From: Odontocerum albicorne
Taxonomy: Eukaryota; Arthropoda; Insecta; Trichoptera; Odontoceridae
Direction of reading: 5' to 3'
Assembly: GCA_949825065.1 (NCBI GenBank)
Contig: OX463845.1
Location: forward strand, 22,541,159-22,605,158
Length of the DNA stretch: 64,000 nt
The position numbers and the translations under genes were made by a program. This document shows positions 48,446 through 60,934 of the stretch, piece after piece. Each line of letters opens with the position of its first letter. Position 1 is the stretch's first letter. Under the pieces are notes generated by a model. That model was not told where the DNA came from. It did not search any database and worked only from the letters and a program-made list of their open reading frames with translations.

Positions 48446-50210
48446 GTAATGTTACTTATTTCATTCTCGATTAGCCCTTTCTTTTTCCACCATTTCATCC
48501 TTCTTCATTAAATTATGAAATCTCATATTTATTGTTATTTATGATACTCGTATATTATTTATGAATTTCGTACAAATTGACAATACAATTAGAATATTTT
48601 TTGTAACTTGTTACTTCTTTACTTTTTTTGTCTAGTTCGTTGGAAGAAATTTCAACATGGCAACAAACCCATCAAATTTCATTAAATAACGACTTGTTAA
48701 GTAAATTAAATACGTAGCAAAGATCTAGAATATTTTCGGAGAAAATTAAAGCCCTTCTATATTCGAGAAGTCAGTAATGCAGATTTGGAGTGACACAAAT
48801 TCCCTCAAGACCGTCTAAGAATCATCACCACCAGAAAGTTTCTAAATTACATTTCTTAGTGCCTATCTTCGTTTTAATATTTATTCCTTTCTGAACAAAA
48901 ATCAAAGAATTAATAAATACAAAAATAAAAAACTTCAATGCCATGAAAATGTGAAACTTTTATTAGCAAAACAGTTATGAATTATTTATTAAAAAATGCT
49001 ATGTTTATAAAACAAACAAAATGTTTCCCAAAATTTTAGAACACAAATTGACCGTAAATAATCCTTTTTCTTTCCATGTTTTCTAAAATTTATAAATCAG
49101 TTCGGCGTCAAGTTGTTTATTTTATCAGTTCGCCCGGACCGGCGCGGGCGGGAACTTACAGGGCATCACTACAGAATCTATCTAAAGGTGACATTTTTAT
49201 TTGATGATATTTTGACACATTACATATGTCAATCGATAATAAGATATTCTGGATGGATATAAACGGTACATAAACTCTTTTCTCTTTTAATTGTTGTTAT
49301 TAAATAATGGATCATACCGAAGCAATGAAAGATACACGTATTTAACGAAATAGCTATCTAAAACTATCAATAACAAAATTCTTACATTGTATTGACATGG
49401 TTACGGCATATAGTTATCCATGTCAAATAGGTCAGAAGCCACTGGGCCAATTAAGATTAAATAGCTATCGATACTTTGTTGTATATATAATTACTAATTA
49501 CTATAACATATATCTTTTGTTTATGGTTGGGTAAAATATTGGATCCTCATTCCATTTAGTTCCTTTGATCTTTGATCGCTGAGCTCACAATGTAATCTTT
49601 GATAAAAAGTTGTACAAATGATTTCAACCTCATTATTTCAATTCTACACTCTTTGGTTGCTAGATTCAAAGTTCGTAGATAGAATATAATCAAAGACAAT
49701 GACATGAAAATTAAGGTTCATTCTGACTATTCTTTTTTGTTTTAATTTCCTATTGTTAGATTTGTAGCATTTATTGAGATACGTCGATGGGAAAGAAATA
49801 TACTAAAACAATTTCGTCAGTTTGTAATACTCGTAACTATGAATGGTTTAAGTAAGAAATAATTAATCGAACAGTGAATGAAACTTAAAAGATTTAATGT
49901 AGGTAAATAATGACTTAATTTATTTTAATAATCTCGTATTATAAAAATTTCCCCTTTTTAATTGAACGCGAGCTCGGTTTGAGTTGTAAATTTAAAAAAA
50001 AACTACTTCATTAATATAGAGGATCGATTTAATGTATGGAGAAGATTGTGGGATGTGCTGCAAATTTCTTTGAATTGATGCAGTACGCTAATGGTTGACT
50101 CACGTGGTACATACTCGTAATTAGGGCTCATAACTTAGCGAGTTTTTGACATGTTTTAACAAAAGATTTAAGTAATAATCAAGACTCTGAAAAATTATTA
50201 ACATTTTATT
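48446..50210. other. AT-rich spacer with a GC hairpin
   Basis: Apart from the hairpin at 49127-49156 (listed separately) I recognise nothing in this 1.8-kb stretch. Confidence 0.5.
49127..49156. repeat. GC-rich hairpin
   Basis: AGTTCGCCCG and CGGGCGGGAACT pair around GACCGGCG with a small bulge. It stands out as about 30 bp of G/C-rich sequence in a very AT-rich region. Confidence 0.6.
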
Positions 50211-50214
50211 TTCA

Positions 50215-50400
50215 TATTCATATGTCTTCAGAAAAATACTTCCTGGGGTCACGACAATTACAGGCAACAAATGCAGATCCATATAATTGAGTGTCCACTT
50301 GAAATGACTTGTTTTTACTGTCTTATTTTTTAATATATCATATCATGTATTTAATATATATATTTGCCATGTAAAATAAATAAAACAAGCAATAAAAAAC
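50215..50400 (-). repeat. Dispersed repeat 'D', copy 4 (diverged)
   Basis: The reverse complement shows AAGTCATTTCAAGTGGACAC, TATGGATCTGCATTTGTTGCC and GACCCCAGGAAGTA blocks in the same order as copy 1 at 3.6-3.8 kb. Confidence 0.45.
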
Positions 50401-50769
50401 TAGTTGAAGCACATAAACTAACGGGACTTTGTCAAAATGCCTAAATATTGTGCACATTTAATACTATGATATAAATATATAAAAAAAAATTAATAACCAA
50501 TACAATACACATTATATTTGAACACGTAAATTGCAAAATGAAAATTGTCACCATCCTCTTATTAAATTTGAATCAAAATTGTGGGAATATTTTGCACAAT
50601 AAAGGTATGGTCATTAATATTATATTAAAAATATTTACAAGGCTTCAAGAATTTAAGAACAACAGTTGACATTGATGGTTTCCCGATAAAAGGTTAATTT
50701 GCTTTAACTATTATATTACTCGTTTTAATATGAAATTAATTTGTATTCCGAGTATGTGGTAATCACTTC

Positions 50770-50905
50770 CAGCCAACTAGAAAGGTGTCAGACTTAAGTG
50801 AAATGCAGACTCGAACCTTTTTAAAAAAAATGAGTAACGACGGTAAACGATCCGACAACCCTAAGGCTGGAAAACTATCAACTCGGCCACGAAGGTCATC
50901 ATCTT
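50770..50905 (-). repeat. tRNA-derived SINE, family A (diverged)
   Basis: The minus strand carries TGGCCGAGTTGATAG (box A-like), TCGGATCGTTTACC (damaged box B), and a body with TTTAAAAAGGTTCGAGTC and ATTTCACTTAAGTCTG. Confidence 0.6.
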
Positions 50906-50949
50906 ATGTTTAATGACTAATTTTATAAAATGGCGTACATCCTACTATT

Positions 50950-51230
50950 ATATTATCGACCGCCGTGGCTTAGTGCCTAGTGAATTTTTTATATGTTAAT
51001 AAATTTCAAATCAACGAGTTTATAAAATGTTTTATTTACGTTCAATCAAAATAAAGATTTTCTTTCTTCCTTTCCACCATTACTGGTTTTACAATGCTAA
51101 AAAAATGTAGAATTAGAGTGATTAAATTAAATTAAAAGGAAAATTTAAATAGCATCGTTTAGAGATCACTCAACTCAAGAGCGCTCTCACTCAGGATTCG
51201 AACCCAGTATTGATTTTTATAAATTCTGAT
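50950..51230 (+). repeat. SINE pieces (box A head; family B box B part)
   Basis: GACCGCCGTGGCTTAGTGCC (50959) resembles a SINE box A head. AGAGATCACTCAACTCAAGA then GCGCTCTCACTCAGGATTCG (51160-51205) resembles the family B head at 54.2 kb. The DNA between them (about 160 bp) has no feature. Confidence 0.4.
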
Positions 51231-52470
51231 ATTAATGAATTCTAAACGGCGCTGTATGAATTGTACTTTTATTACTATTAAATGCCCTAGTCTTCTCGGA
51301 ACATGTAAGTAGGACTTCAATATTCTTGATAATTGGAAAGCTTTAACAAGTCATTATTGTGTGATTCTGTTCCATAAAAAGGAACCGTTAAATGCATGTC
51401 ACAACTATTATTGAAATAAAAATACCGATTTTAAGTTTTATATATTTATTCCTACTGTTTGGATGATCATTTCGATTAGCTAGAACATCGTCAACAATCG
51501 GATATAAATGTATGGAATTTAAAATCAATATTTGTATTCTTACTTCATTTATTAAAATGGAGCTCTATAGTTTCAACGTCGATTCGATAAATTAAATTAA
51601 ATGAAATTTGCATAATAGAATCTTAGCGAATATCAAATCAAAAACATCTTTAAAAGATTTATAAAATGTTATACGCAATCAATCGCATCAGTCAAATTAA
51701 TTTCTTAAATCGATTATTTTTTATACTTTTACTCACCTCGCAGTACAACCAAGTTACACGCAAAAAACAGAGTTTCGATTAAAGTTTTCAAAGTAGAAAC
51801 GTTTTTTAAGCTTAAATCTTCAAATATTGTCGCCCTTCAGGCAGCTAAAGTGTAATTGAAAATTTCCAAGAAATGAAAAGTAATGGCAGAATTGTTTCCA
51901 AGGAGAAAATTTTGATTTTACTCTCAGCTTGGCAACAGCGATGGAATTATCGTTTTTCTTATTGATAATATTTCGGTTTAATATCGGCAGTGACAGAATT
52001 TTTTATCTCGAATTTTAATATTTAAATTCGTTAGAATAAATGTCCATAAAAAAAGTTTGTCAAATTATTTATCGGCAATGGCAAGGATATCGCGTTGATA
52101 TCACAGGGCCATCATCCTAGTAATGGAACAGTCCAAGTTTATAACAACTTGTACCTTTTTTTTATAATAGATTTTTTTATAATGATACTCATATTATTTT
52201 GGTGGTCCTTAAACAAGTTAGCAGGGGTCCCATCTCTTGGGCTAGTAGACACCTAATATTATATTTTATTGTTATTTATTTGTTTTGTAACGTTAGACAA
52301 ATTGTTATTATGTATTGTTTCTGAGAATGGCGTGGGGACATTTTTCGAAGATTTCTAACACACTTAACATTTGAATTGTGCATTTTAATAATGATAATAA
52401 AAGGAGTTGGAGGGATAGTGAAAGAAGGTTTGCAACAGGGAACAAGAAAAAAGAAGCACCTAATCTTATA
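51231..52470. other. AT-rich spacer, nothing recognised
   Basis: No supported feature in 1.2 kb before the mariner. Confidence 0.5.
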
Positions 52471-52472
52471 TA

Positions 52473-53736
52473 TTAGGTGTTAACATAAGTTGTGTCCGTT
52501 TTTTTCCCAAATTTAAAAATGAGCACCAAAAGTAAAACAAAATGGTAAAGGTTATACGTCACAAGAACATTTTCTGCTCTACAAGATATTGTTTTTGCTT
52601 TTACATTTCATATACTATATTATTTTATTTGATTTCAATCCTTCAAAATGGAATTTCAAGTAGACGAAAGTGAGCATTTTCGATACCTCCTTCTGTTCGC
52701 GTTCAATCGAGGGAACAAAACTGCCAAAGCTGCTCGCGATATTTGCGAAGTGTACGGTGGAGATGCTATGAATGAAAGGACAGCTCGTTGATGGTTTTTG
52801 CGTTTCAAAGACGGTAATTTCCACCTGAAAGACATGGAGCGTTCCGGACGACCAGTGGATTTCGATGAGGACCGCTTAAACATTATTATTCATGAAGATC
52901 CCCTTCAAACCACCGTAGAATTGGTTGAGCAGATGAATTGTAGTCACATGACTGTATACCACCATCTCAAATCAATGGGAAAAGTCCAGAAGTCCGTCAT
53001 CGAGCTACGCATGGCCACAAGCAAAGGTTCCTTTACCGTATCATTACTGGTGATGAAAAATGGTGCCTTTATATGAATATGAAGAAACGGAAAGAATGGG
53101 TGAGTCAACAAGTAACGCCCAGAGCGAAACAAGGTTTGCATCCACACAAGACGATGGTTTGCATCTGGTGGGATTGGCAAGGCGTCAACCACTACGAGAT
53201 ATTTGAACGCAATCAGACAGTCGATGTGGAGCTATACATTCTGCAAATGCAGTGGCTCAACATTGCAATTCAACAAAAAAGACCGGATCGGCAATATGGC
53301 GTTATTCTGCAACACGATAACGCCCGCCCCCATATCGCCAACATTACGAAAAATGCCATTCAAACGCTTGGTTGGGAAGTCCTGCCGCACCCTCCATATT
53401 CTCCAGACGTCGCGCCGTCGCATTTCCACCTTTTCCGGTCACTTTCGAACAATTAGCGCGTAGTTTCCTTCAATAATGACGTCGAATTGCGGACATGGTT
53501 GGACGAATAATTCCTCGAGTCAAGACCGGATGGTTTTTATCACACATGCATTGAAAAACTTGTAGAACGTTGGCAAGAAGTTGTAAATAATGAAGGAGAA
53601 TACATTATTGACTAAGTTGTTGTAAAATAATGAAGAAGAATACATTATTGACTAATTTGTTGTAATTTTTATTTGTTGTGTCCTCTTGTTCTTTTCATTT
53701 GGAAAAAAAACGGACACAACTTATGTTAACACCCAA
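52473..53736 (+). mobile_element. Full-length mariner element, 1264 bp, inactive
   Basis: Terminal inverted repeats of about 33 bp (52473-52505, 53704-53736) begin TTAGGTGTTAACATAAG on the left and TTGGGTGTTAACATAAG on the right (inverted), with one mismatch. TA flanks both ends (52471-52472, 53737-53738). The length and the TTAGGTG start are typical of mariner. The transposase inside is disabled (see next entry). Confidence 0.95.
52648..53612 (+). pseudogene. Mariner transposase, broken by stops and a frameshift
   Basis: From ATG at 52648, residues 1-47 carry the first helix-turn-helix (FNRGNKTAKAARDICEVYG). Codon 48 is TGA (52789), just before WFLRFKDG. The linker RSGRPVDFDE and second helix-turn-helix (VELVEQMNCSHMTVYHHLK) follow. 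A deletion and frameshift near 53020 joins to RIITGDEKWC (first catalytic Asp) in another frame. LQHDNARPH (second Asp) and YSPDVAPSHFHLF (third Asp) follow, then a TAG at 53454 replaces a residue before the C-terminus NNEGEYIID. Overall it is a full transposase scarred by at least three lesions. Confidence 0.9.
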
Positions 53737-53792
53737 TAAAATAACGGCGCAATATCAACAGTAGCAAAAATGACAAAACATAATAGTGCGTT

Positions 53793-54150
53793 TTGGCGTC
53801 CCACCTTGATGTATAGTAGTGAAACTTGGACTTGACAGAAGAAGAATAAGAGTAAGATAAATCTAAATACTATGGAGAAGCGTGCAGTGAGGTCAATTTA
53901 TGGAGTGTTAATATTTGAAAGAAAGCAGAATTAAGTGCAAGGTATACACAGAAGAGGTAGACCGAGGAAAACGCGGCTGGACCAAATGGAGCAGATTTTG
54001 AAAGAAGGTAAAGTGAGAAGTATGAGTAATAGAATATTGTGTATGACGAAGTGTATGAATGTGGAGGCAAAAGTTGTGCGCTTGAATATAAAGGTTTGGA
54101 GGTCTGTTCTTTCTTTCTACCCCGCAAGAGACGCGGTGTGATTATATGTA
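53793..54150 (+). pseudogene. LINE family B C-terminal fragment
   Basis: RPTLMYSSETWT*QKK near 53797 is followed by AVRSIYGVLIFERK. A 68-codon frame reads QGIHRRGRPRKTRLDQMEQI then LKEGK and ends SFYPARDAV at TGA 54139-54141, which is the complete family B C-terminus. It begins 57 bp past the mariner's right end. Confidence 0.75.
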
Positions 54151-54169
54151 TGTAGTACGATAAAAGGAC

Positions 54170-54345
54170 AGTTTATATACCGCCGTTTATAGAGAAGACT
54201 CTTCTCAAGGACACTAACTTGGGATTCGAATCCACTATTATTGACATGTAAAATTATTAAAAAAAAAAGTAAGGTAACAGGTTGAGTGTAACGATAGAAC
54301 GGTGGTGGTTGCATCCATTAGATTAAGACCTTGGCTCCAGTATCT
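54170..54345 (+). repeat. tRNA-like SINE, family B
   Basis: AGAAGACTCTTCTCAAGGAC, then TTGGGATTCGAATCCACTAT, an A-rich run, and GGTTGAGTGTAACGATAGAA then CGGTGGTGGTTGCATCCATT. This is the same order as at 17560-17735. Confidence 0.6.
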
Positions 54346-55365
54346 TCTGCGGTTTCTACCCCATCTCATAATATTTTCTATTTCACATATTTCTCGGATG
54401 CGGGAGTTTCTAATTTTGTATCTAAATATTTTGTTTTCATTTCATTAGTTTTGAGCATACTTCTGTTCTGGTTTTATCTGCTCTAGACTACATTCCATAA
54501 GTCATGATTGACCTTACACATGTTTTGTAGTTTTTTATATTCTTATGTTCGAGTATTTGTTATTTCAGAGAACTGCAGTAGCGACTTTGTATACGTCTTT
54601 ATATTTTTCACGCGAATTTCAATAACAATTTATACGAAATATTGATAAAAATTTAAATAAACTTTAATAAATATTTATTTACATTATAATTTCTATATTA
54701 ATCATACCGAACAAAAAATATTATAAAAATGTTTGTTTGTCCCTTTTAATATGCATACAATTCATTTCTTCTCTACTTCAGAACTCTTTTCGTATACGGA
54801 GGCAAACCTAAATAGATACAGAGACATGTTAGTCAAGTAAGTAAAAGTACCTTAATTTAAAGTCAGTTTTAATTTCATGATATTAGTAAAAAATAACATT
54901 CTAGATAGTTGTATTGATTAAGCACTCAAGATTAGATCAAACTTTATGTTTCTGACTTATTTAAGAAACGTGCTACAATTCAAACATTCTATTTTACTTA
55001 TTAATGTATTCAAAATACGAGAACCATATCATAATTTTTTAAGATATAAATTTTGAGTGGACTCAATAAATCTTTTCCGAAGTAAATCAAGGACATTTAG
55101 GTATTTGTTTGTAGAAAACTGAAAACATAAATATGCCATAATATAGTCAGTGTCATTTGAGACATGAGTTATTACATAGTGCATTAATAAATAAAATAAG
55201 TAGCTATTGTGACATTATAAATGTTTGAGGAACACCGTTTCTATCATGGAATAAAAAGATACCGTTATTATTCACGCAAATTTTTTTATTCCATATTCCA
55301 GTTCAAAGTAGATTATTTAACGATACTTTGCATAAAAATGTAATTTAAATATATACATACTCGTA
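54346..55365. other. AT-rich spacer, nothing recognised
   Basis: No supported feature. Confidence 0.5.
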
Positions 55366-55694
55366 CATACCACCACGTCGTTTCCCTGTCGGAGTAGGCA
55401 AACAAGACAGAGCGTCAACTTTCCTATTGTGACACATTTTTTACCTATTTTTAGTCTATACACTTTCTCATATAGTTCCTACTATTTCTCTGACTTACAT
55501 TTATTTCTTTCAAAATATTATTTACTTGCTACAACCATATTTTCCTTATCTATCACGCATTTAACTTACTTTAGTATTGCACTCGTTTTGTTATTATTTC
55601 TTCATTAATTTGTTCTACATTCCCAAACCATCTGCTTTTCTTCATCCTACATAATACATAGTCTTAAGTTGTTTACATTCGTATCTAATACGAG

Positions 55695-55815
55695 TAATAA
55701 ACCTGTCGGGTTTATTGCCATATGCTCTTCCAAATAAACGGAAATATCTTAAGTGAAAAACAATTACTTTCGGCTTGGAAGAGAGTCGTTTTATCAACTA
55801 GGTCGTAATCACTAT
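55695..55815 (-). repeat. SINE family A fragment
   Basis: The minus strand shows ACGACCTAGTTGATAAAACG (box A part) and TTTTTCACTTAAGATATTTCC (body). Box B is not recognisable. Confidence 0.45.
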
Positions 55816-56012
55816 TCACTATTCTGTCATATATTGCCCCCCCCCCCCACATATTCTTCTAAGATAGTGTATTTCTACTGCATCCATTTGGTTCTTTTTA
55901 GTTTTTTTCAACGTCCACGTCCATATTTCACTATCATATATCAAAATTGGTTCAAAAATACTCTGCTGTGAACTAAAATTTTAGTAGATTTTAAACTTTA
56001 GGCTGGAGTGTA

Positions 56013-56948
56013 CGTGGGTCGTCGAGAAGGTAAAGAACGTTTTGGCATAACTATCATAAATAAAAACGAAAGATATCAACACAAAACTTTAATTACAAAG
56101 TCACAGTACCTTACTCTATTTTTCAATGTAGTCGCCATAGCTGTCAAGGCACTTATTGTAAACATGGAACCAATTTTTCAATTCCGATGTTATACTCTTC
56201 TACCGCCAAAGATTTGAGCCAAGATGTCACTTCTTGTTTGAGGTCTTCATCGTTTGCGAACTGTTTTCCACCCAAAAATTCCTTTAAATCACTTGGTGCC
56301 AAGTCAGGGCTGTAAGGAGGATATCCAAAAATTGTCCACTTAAGACGTTGAAGTTCTCGCTGTGTTCGTGCTGATGCATGAGACCGCGTATTGTCATGAA
56401 TCAAAACCACCTTTCCCGACAACATTCCACGTCTCTTGTTTTGGATGACGCGTCTAAGTAGTCGAAGAGTTTCACAATAGGCCTCTGAGTTTAGTGTGTC
56501 CTCTTGGCATTAACTCCACGTGGATCAAACCCTTTCAGTCCCAAAAAAACTGTTGCCATCACTATTCTGGTGTTGAGATTCGGTTTTTCTTTTCCGAGCA
56601 CACATTTTTTTGTAGCCAAGATGCTCTGTCACTATTTCATGTAGGAGCGATCGTGAAATTTGTGGAAAATATTCATATACTGTGTTTAAAGTTGCCTATA
56701 AATTGTGATAGGCCGAACATTTTGTGCGTTCAGAAAACGAATGACATTACGCACTTCACGTTTGGCGGGATTTTCGATGGGCGCAGCCATTTTAAAAGGT
56801 TACAGAACAAAGACGCACGACCGTACAGCAACAAAACTCGGCTCGCAATGAAGCGAGGGAAGGAACTAACTGGCGCGCATACGATCGCGGTGGTGGGGGA
56901 TCGGCGCAGGGCGTGGTACGCAATCGTTATTTACTTTCTGGACGCGCC
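56013..56948 (-). mobile_element. Deleted mariner element inside a LINE, with TA flanks
   Basis: The ends are weakly inverted: CAGAAAGTAAATAACG in the right end (minus strand) against GAGAAGGTAAAGAACG at the left. TA flanks at 56011-56012 and 56949-56950. On the minus strand an N-terminus NPAKREVRNVIRFLNAQNVRP precedes a truncated middle (RSLLHEIVTEHLGYKKMCAR). A gap then leads to the C-terminal piece. Removing the element leaves a flank that aligns base for base with LINE B at about 9760. Confidence 0.8.
56153..56425 (-). pseudogene. Mariner transposase C-terminal piece
   Basis: 90 codons. VVLIHDNTRSHASARTQREL has the second catalytic Asp (family LLHDNARPH). YPPYSPDLAPSDLKEFLGGK has the third Asp. 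It then shows NDEDLKQEVTSWLKS and the family end region GIEKLVPC. A few residues after PSD (YHLFxxL) are deleted. It is a different lineage from the other mariners in the window. Confidence 0.85.
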
Positions 56949-57250
56949 TAGTATATATTTTAGTGCTCTATTGACATTATATTCCATCGTTACACACCGT
57001 TCAATACCACTCGTAACTCTATCATATGAGGAAATACTATCCAAATAGCAGAATTCCTTAACTTACTCTTATCTTTCATTGCTCACTCATACATCGCATT
57101 AACTTTTCCTTTCACATCTTTCTATCACCATGACTTTTGATTTCGCAAATTTTATTATAAGATATTTCTCCTCACATTTGCCATATTTTTACTTATGAAA
57201 TTCTGTAAACTTTCCTCATTGTCCGCTAACAGGAAAATGACATAATCACT

Positions 57251-57715
57251 GAGCAATTTGCATAAATTCCTGACAATTATTCGGACTTATTGTTTTTGAA
57301 AGTTTTAAAAGTTCCGACCATTTTTGTTAAGCAATATTTGAGTCATATTTGTTTAATTAATTTGTTACTTCATATTTTCATAAAGCCAAAGTAACAGAAT
57401 GGGTACAACAGCATGTTGAAAATGAAGAAGAAATGTATTTGGAGTCTTGATTGGGAATTAGACAGATATGAGAAATCTATGGGTAAGCTACAAGGAGAAT
57501 GATGTTCAATGTTCCCTCATTTATTAAATCGCGTGGAAATAAAATTTAACTGTGCAGTCAAGTTTTCACTTGTTTTTTTCTGCACGATGCTCTAAATATT
57601 TATGTGACGGACAAAATGTTGCATGTCTGATAAGGCCGTCAAAGAATGGTGACGAATAGTTATTTAAAAACCCATTGTTATGGTAAATGGTTAAACTACT
57701 TTAAATTACATAATT
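57251..57715. other. AT-rich spacer, nothing recognised
   Basis: No supported feature. Confidence 0.5.
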
Positions 57716-57719
57716 TTAG

Positions 57720-57935
57720 AAAATCGAATAAATGGAGAAAGCTTGAAAATACTTGATATTGCTAATGAACGTGGTAGAAATTGTAGAAAACGATGAAAAA
57801 TAGTGTTTTTGGATTAAGTCGAAGATGTTGAGAAAGAACTAATGATTTTTTCAAAATATAACTATATATCATACACAGATATAGAGGAGAAATATGCGTA
57901 TTACGATCGAGAAGTTTGACGCTCTGTTTTTTTAT
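57720..57935 (+). pseudogene. Possible LINE family B tail scrap
   Basis: GGAGAAATATGCGTATTACG then AGAAGTTTGACGCTCTG resembles the family B 3' end (AGTTTGGCGCTCTGTCC), and an upstream ATTTGCAAATG-poor stretch gives no frame. Weak. Confidence 0.3.
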
Positions 57936-59025
57936 TACTTTGACAGAAAAAAGACTTTATGGTAAATGTTAGATGCTCGTAATAAATTTATACGCAGAAA
58001 ATTCTTTGAATAACATTTGAAAAAAAAACTTTGAAACACATTTATACACACAGAAAAGTCACATTCAAAGAAATATAACACTTGTATTAAAATACGATTT
58101 CGGTCATCGAAAGGTCTAGTAGACTCATCTTACTGGCGCATTTCACCTGTTATCCATAAAAAAACATTGCATATACTTTATTTCAATACATTTTTGTGTA
58201 CATATCTTACAAAATTTTGAAAAAATATATACAAAGTACATTCACCCGCAGTTTATTGAGCAATCAATCATAAAAAAATTAAGCAGTTGATAAATAGCTC
58301 AAAGAGCAAGCACGTGTTAAAACCTTGTACGTAGTTAGAACGTTAAGATCTTGAATGATTTACTTGGTGAATGACCTTTAAATACATATTTCAAATTCTT
58401 CGATACTATCTTGTGTCAACCGACTAGTCGTTTGCCGTTAGAAGGAGCAAAAAACCTTCATTAGGTGTAGGTTTTTTTATGCAAGAATATACCTGTGTAG
58501 TCTCTATGGTATTGAAAATTCTTTATAAGCGAGACTAGTTTATTTCAATGTTTTTTTTTATAAATCCGATACTCGGCGACTGTATATAAATAAAAAAAAT
58601 ATAATTTGAATTTACTATCGAACCGAATTAATCAAAGGAGCTTGTGTCTGAAAGGACAGTGGTTTAACAAGGCACAGCTAATCTGCGGTCGCCCCGAGCG
58701 TTTATCTTCAACCTGCTTGTTGACCGGAAAAAGTTTTAAGTTGTTTTCTCTTTTTAGGCATAATTAATGTTTTTTTTCAAAAACAATTTTTAATAAAGGC
58801 TTGATTGTTCAAGCTATGTTATTTAAGTAAATACGATTTTAGAACAAAGTATTGAAGCACAGTTTGTCAATGCTTTTATAGAACGAAATGCTTGTGTCAA
58901 ATTTGTGTTTAGAATTATTTTAGAATATATTAATGACAAGTCTGATGAGGATAAAGCCTAATCGGTGAATGCTCGAAGTAACCAAAATACGTCTAGTGAA
59001 ATCTATAATATTTTCCATAGCACTG
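57936..59025. other. AT-rich spacer, nothing recognised
   Basis: No supported feature. 58620-58740 is slightly GC-richer. Confidence 0.5.
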
Positions 59026-59029
59026 TATC

Positions 59030-59450
59030 GTATGGAAACATGAACGATGAGAAAGAAATATGATAGATTCTTTCAAGATATGGTGTTGGAGACGGGTGCT
59101 CTATATTTCATGAACCGCAAGGTGCACCAAGTTCTTTATCTTCCAAGACTAAACACATACAAAAAAATGCCTAACATACTTTGGGCTTAAAAATAAACGA
59201 ATGTCTGGAGAAACTGGTAATCACGGGGATAGTTGAGGCGAAATCAGCAATAAAAAGGCGAGATGCTTGGACTTAATAATGGATTTAACAGGATTCTCTT
59301 TAAACGCTGGATTCAACATGAACAAGGACCGGGAACGATGAAGATAGTAATATATCAAGTTCCAGACATAGCGGAGAACCAAGACGTCCAACATAAAGCA
59401 CGCGATGAAGAAGATTCATGTTTCTCTCGAATCCATAGAGTATAAAAAGA
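59030..59450 (+). pseudogene. LINE C-terminal tail fragment
   Basis: ECLEKLVITGIVEAKSAIKR near 59200 matches the LEKLVxxGKxEGKRxRGR tail. The block TTTAACAGGATTCTCTTTAA and CAAGTTCCAGACATAG further on matches the antisense copy at 25.55-25.68 kb, so both belong to one LINE family. Frames are broken. Confidence 0.5.
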
Positions 59451-60930
59451 GTCGATAAAAGTTCAATAAATACAAGTTCTTTTATTATTTTTCGTTATTG
59501 ATTAATTTGTTCTTTTTTGGCTATTCGGATCAAATTAGTTCACAATTTGTTACAAAAAAGGGTCAAATATTATTTTTTTCTTACGTCTCTCCGAAAAAAT
59601 TATATAATTTCAGGTAGATACAATACTTAACATCTGAAACATATGAATTTAAAAAAACAAAATTATTTGTTTAATCTCATAAAAATACTTGAATTCACCA
59701 ATCATAAAAAAATATGTACATGGTACAGGAAGTGCCCTATACCATGAAGTGCCAAATTAATTATTGATTTTCCAAAATTAGACATAATTTTTTAATTGAT
59801 TTGATCAAACATTTATGGTTTCATTTTTTAGTGAACTCTGAAGTGTTTGGTCGTTGGTCTATTTAAAATTGCACTAACGAAAAATGTAACTATACCATAA
59901 CCTAACAACTGCATAATCAACAAATGTTGCTCTTATCAAATATTGATCCATAACCACTGATGTTTAGTTACGCCACTCGAAGTAATTAGTTATTTTACTT
60001 AAAAAAAGAAACTTGCAAGTTTTTCAATTATTTTAAAACAGGACATATTTTTTTCAATCAACATATTTTTATGTAATTTATTTACAGCTAAAGGTGAACC
60101 ACCAAATTCTTTAGTGTTACAATTAAGATTAGACTTCTTTTACAGAATCCGCTAACCTGGTTGGTAACGGTGATTTTTTTAGGCAAGGAAAGGTGTCACA
60201 CAAGAATACATAAAATTACAGTAGCTTTTTATTTTATTTGTATATGATTATACAGTCGTTTGTTATCTCATACCTTAAATGTCGCTAAACTTGATTTTTA
60301 TAATATTTGCGTTTTTTATACAACAAACAAAAATGCAAACGTCCTTGATTCCGTTTATTGAGAAAGATTTATTGATTACACTAAAAAAAGTATACGTGGT
60401 AACCGGTTTTATTAGAAAATTAACTTCAAACCGAGTGAAAGTGGTAAAATAATAAAAAAAAAATTATATACCTTTATTTTAGAGTTTAAGGGTAATATAA
60501 TGTTGACCTATAAAATCTATATATTATACAATACATACATAGCATATAATATACATACATGCATTGCAGTGACATTTAAACAATATACGAGTACATATAA
60601 AATATCTAATGAACATAAAAAATAATTATGGAAATAAAAACGAAAAATGGTTTTTAGAAGCAAGAAAAAATAAATATAATTTTAATGCAAATCATTTGAT
60701 TAAATTTAAAAAAGTATTCTTTCATTTACTGATTATTTAGAATATCGTATTTTCGAATCATTATCCCAGGTTGACATTTTCTTTATGTCAGTGTTTTAAT
60801 GTGTTATAAGACTAATTATCCTGCCTCACCAATTAAGTTTAGTATTTTGAGTATCTTCCCGAACATCGGATGAGATATTATCGACGTCAATGGTCCGGCT
60901 GATGGTGCATTTACATTTAATAAATTGACG
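59451..60930. other. AT-rich spacer, nothing recognised
   Basis: No supported feature in 1.5 kb. Confidence 0.5.
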
Positions 60931-60934
60931 AGCT

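Larger units (their letters stand above)
55370..57250 (-). mobile_element. LINE family B copy, antisense, split by a SINE piece and a mariner
   Basis: Three blocks align in order with the family B copy at 9.3-10.1 kb: 55370-55680 (3' end), 55880-56010, and 56950-57250. The last includes AATAGCAGAATTCCTTAACTT, as at 9865 (AATAGCAGAATTCCTCAACTT). Between them lie a SINE A scrap (55695-55815), a C12 run (55837-55848) and a mariner (56013-56948). Frames are heavily broken. Confidence 0.7.

Noticed and set aside
55837..55848. C12 run as a structural signal
   Set aside because: A short homopolymer inside a decayed LINE/SINE region has no supporting context.
56494..57048. 184-codon plus-strand ORF
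   Set aside because: It runs antisense over a deleted mariner and a LINE. The minus strand explains it better.
58943..58990. TCTGATGAGGATAAAGCC as a hammerhead core
   Set aside because: The expected GAAA and stem II pairing are not present.
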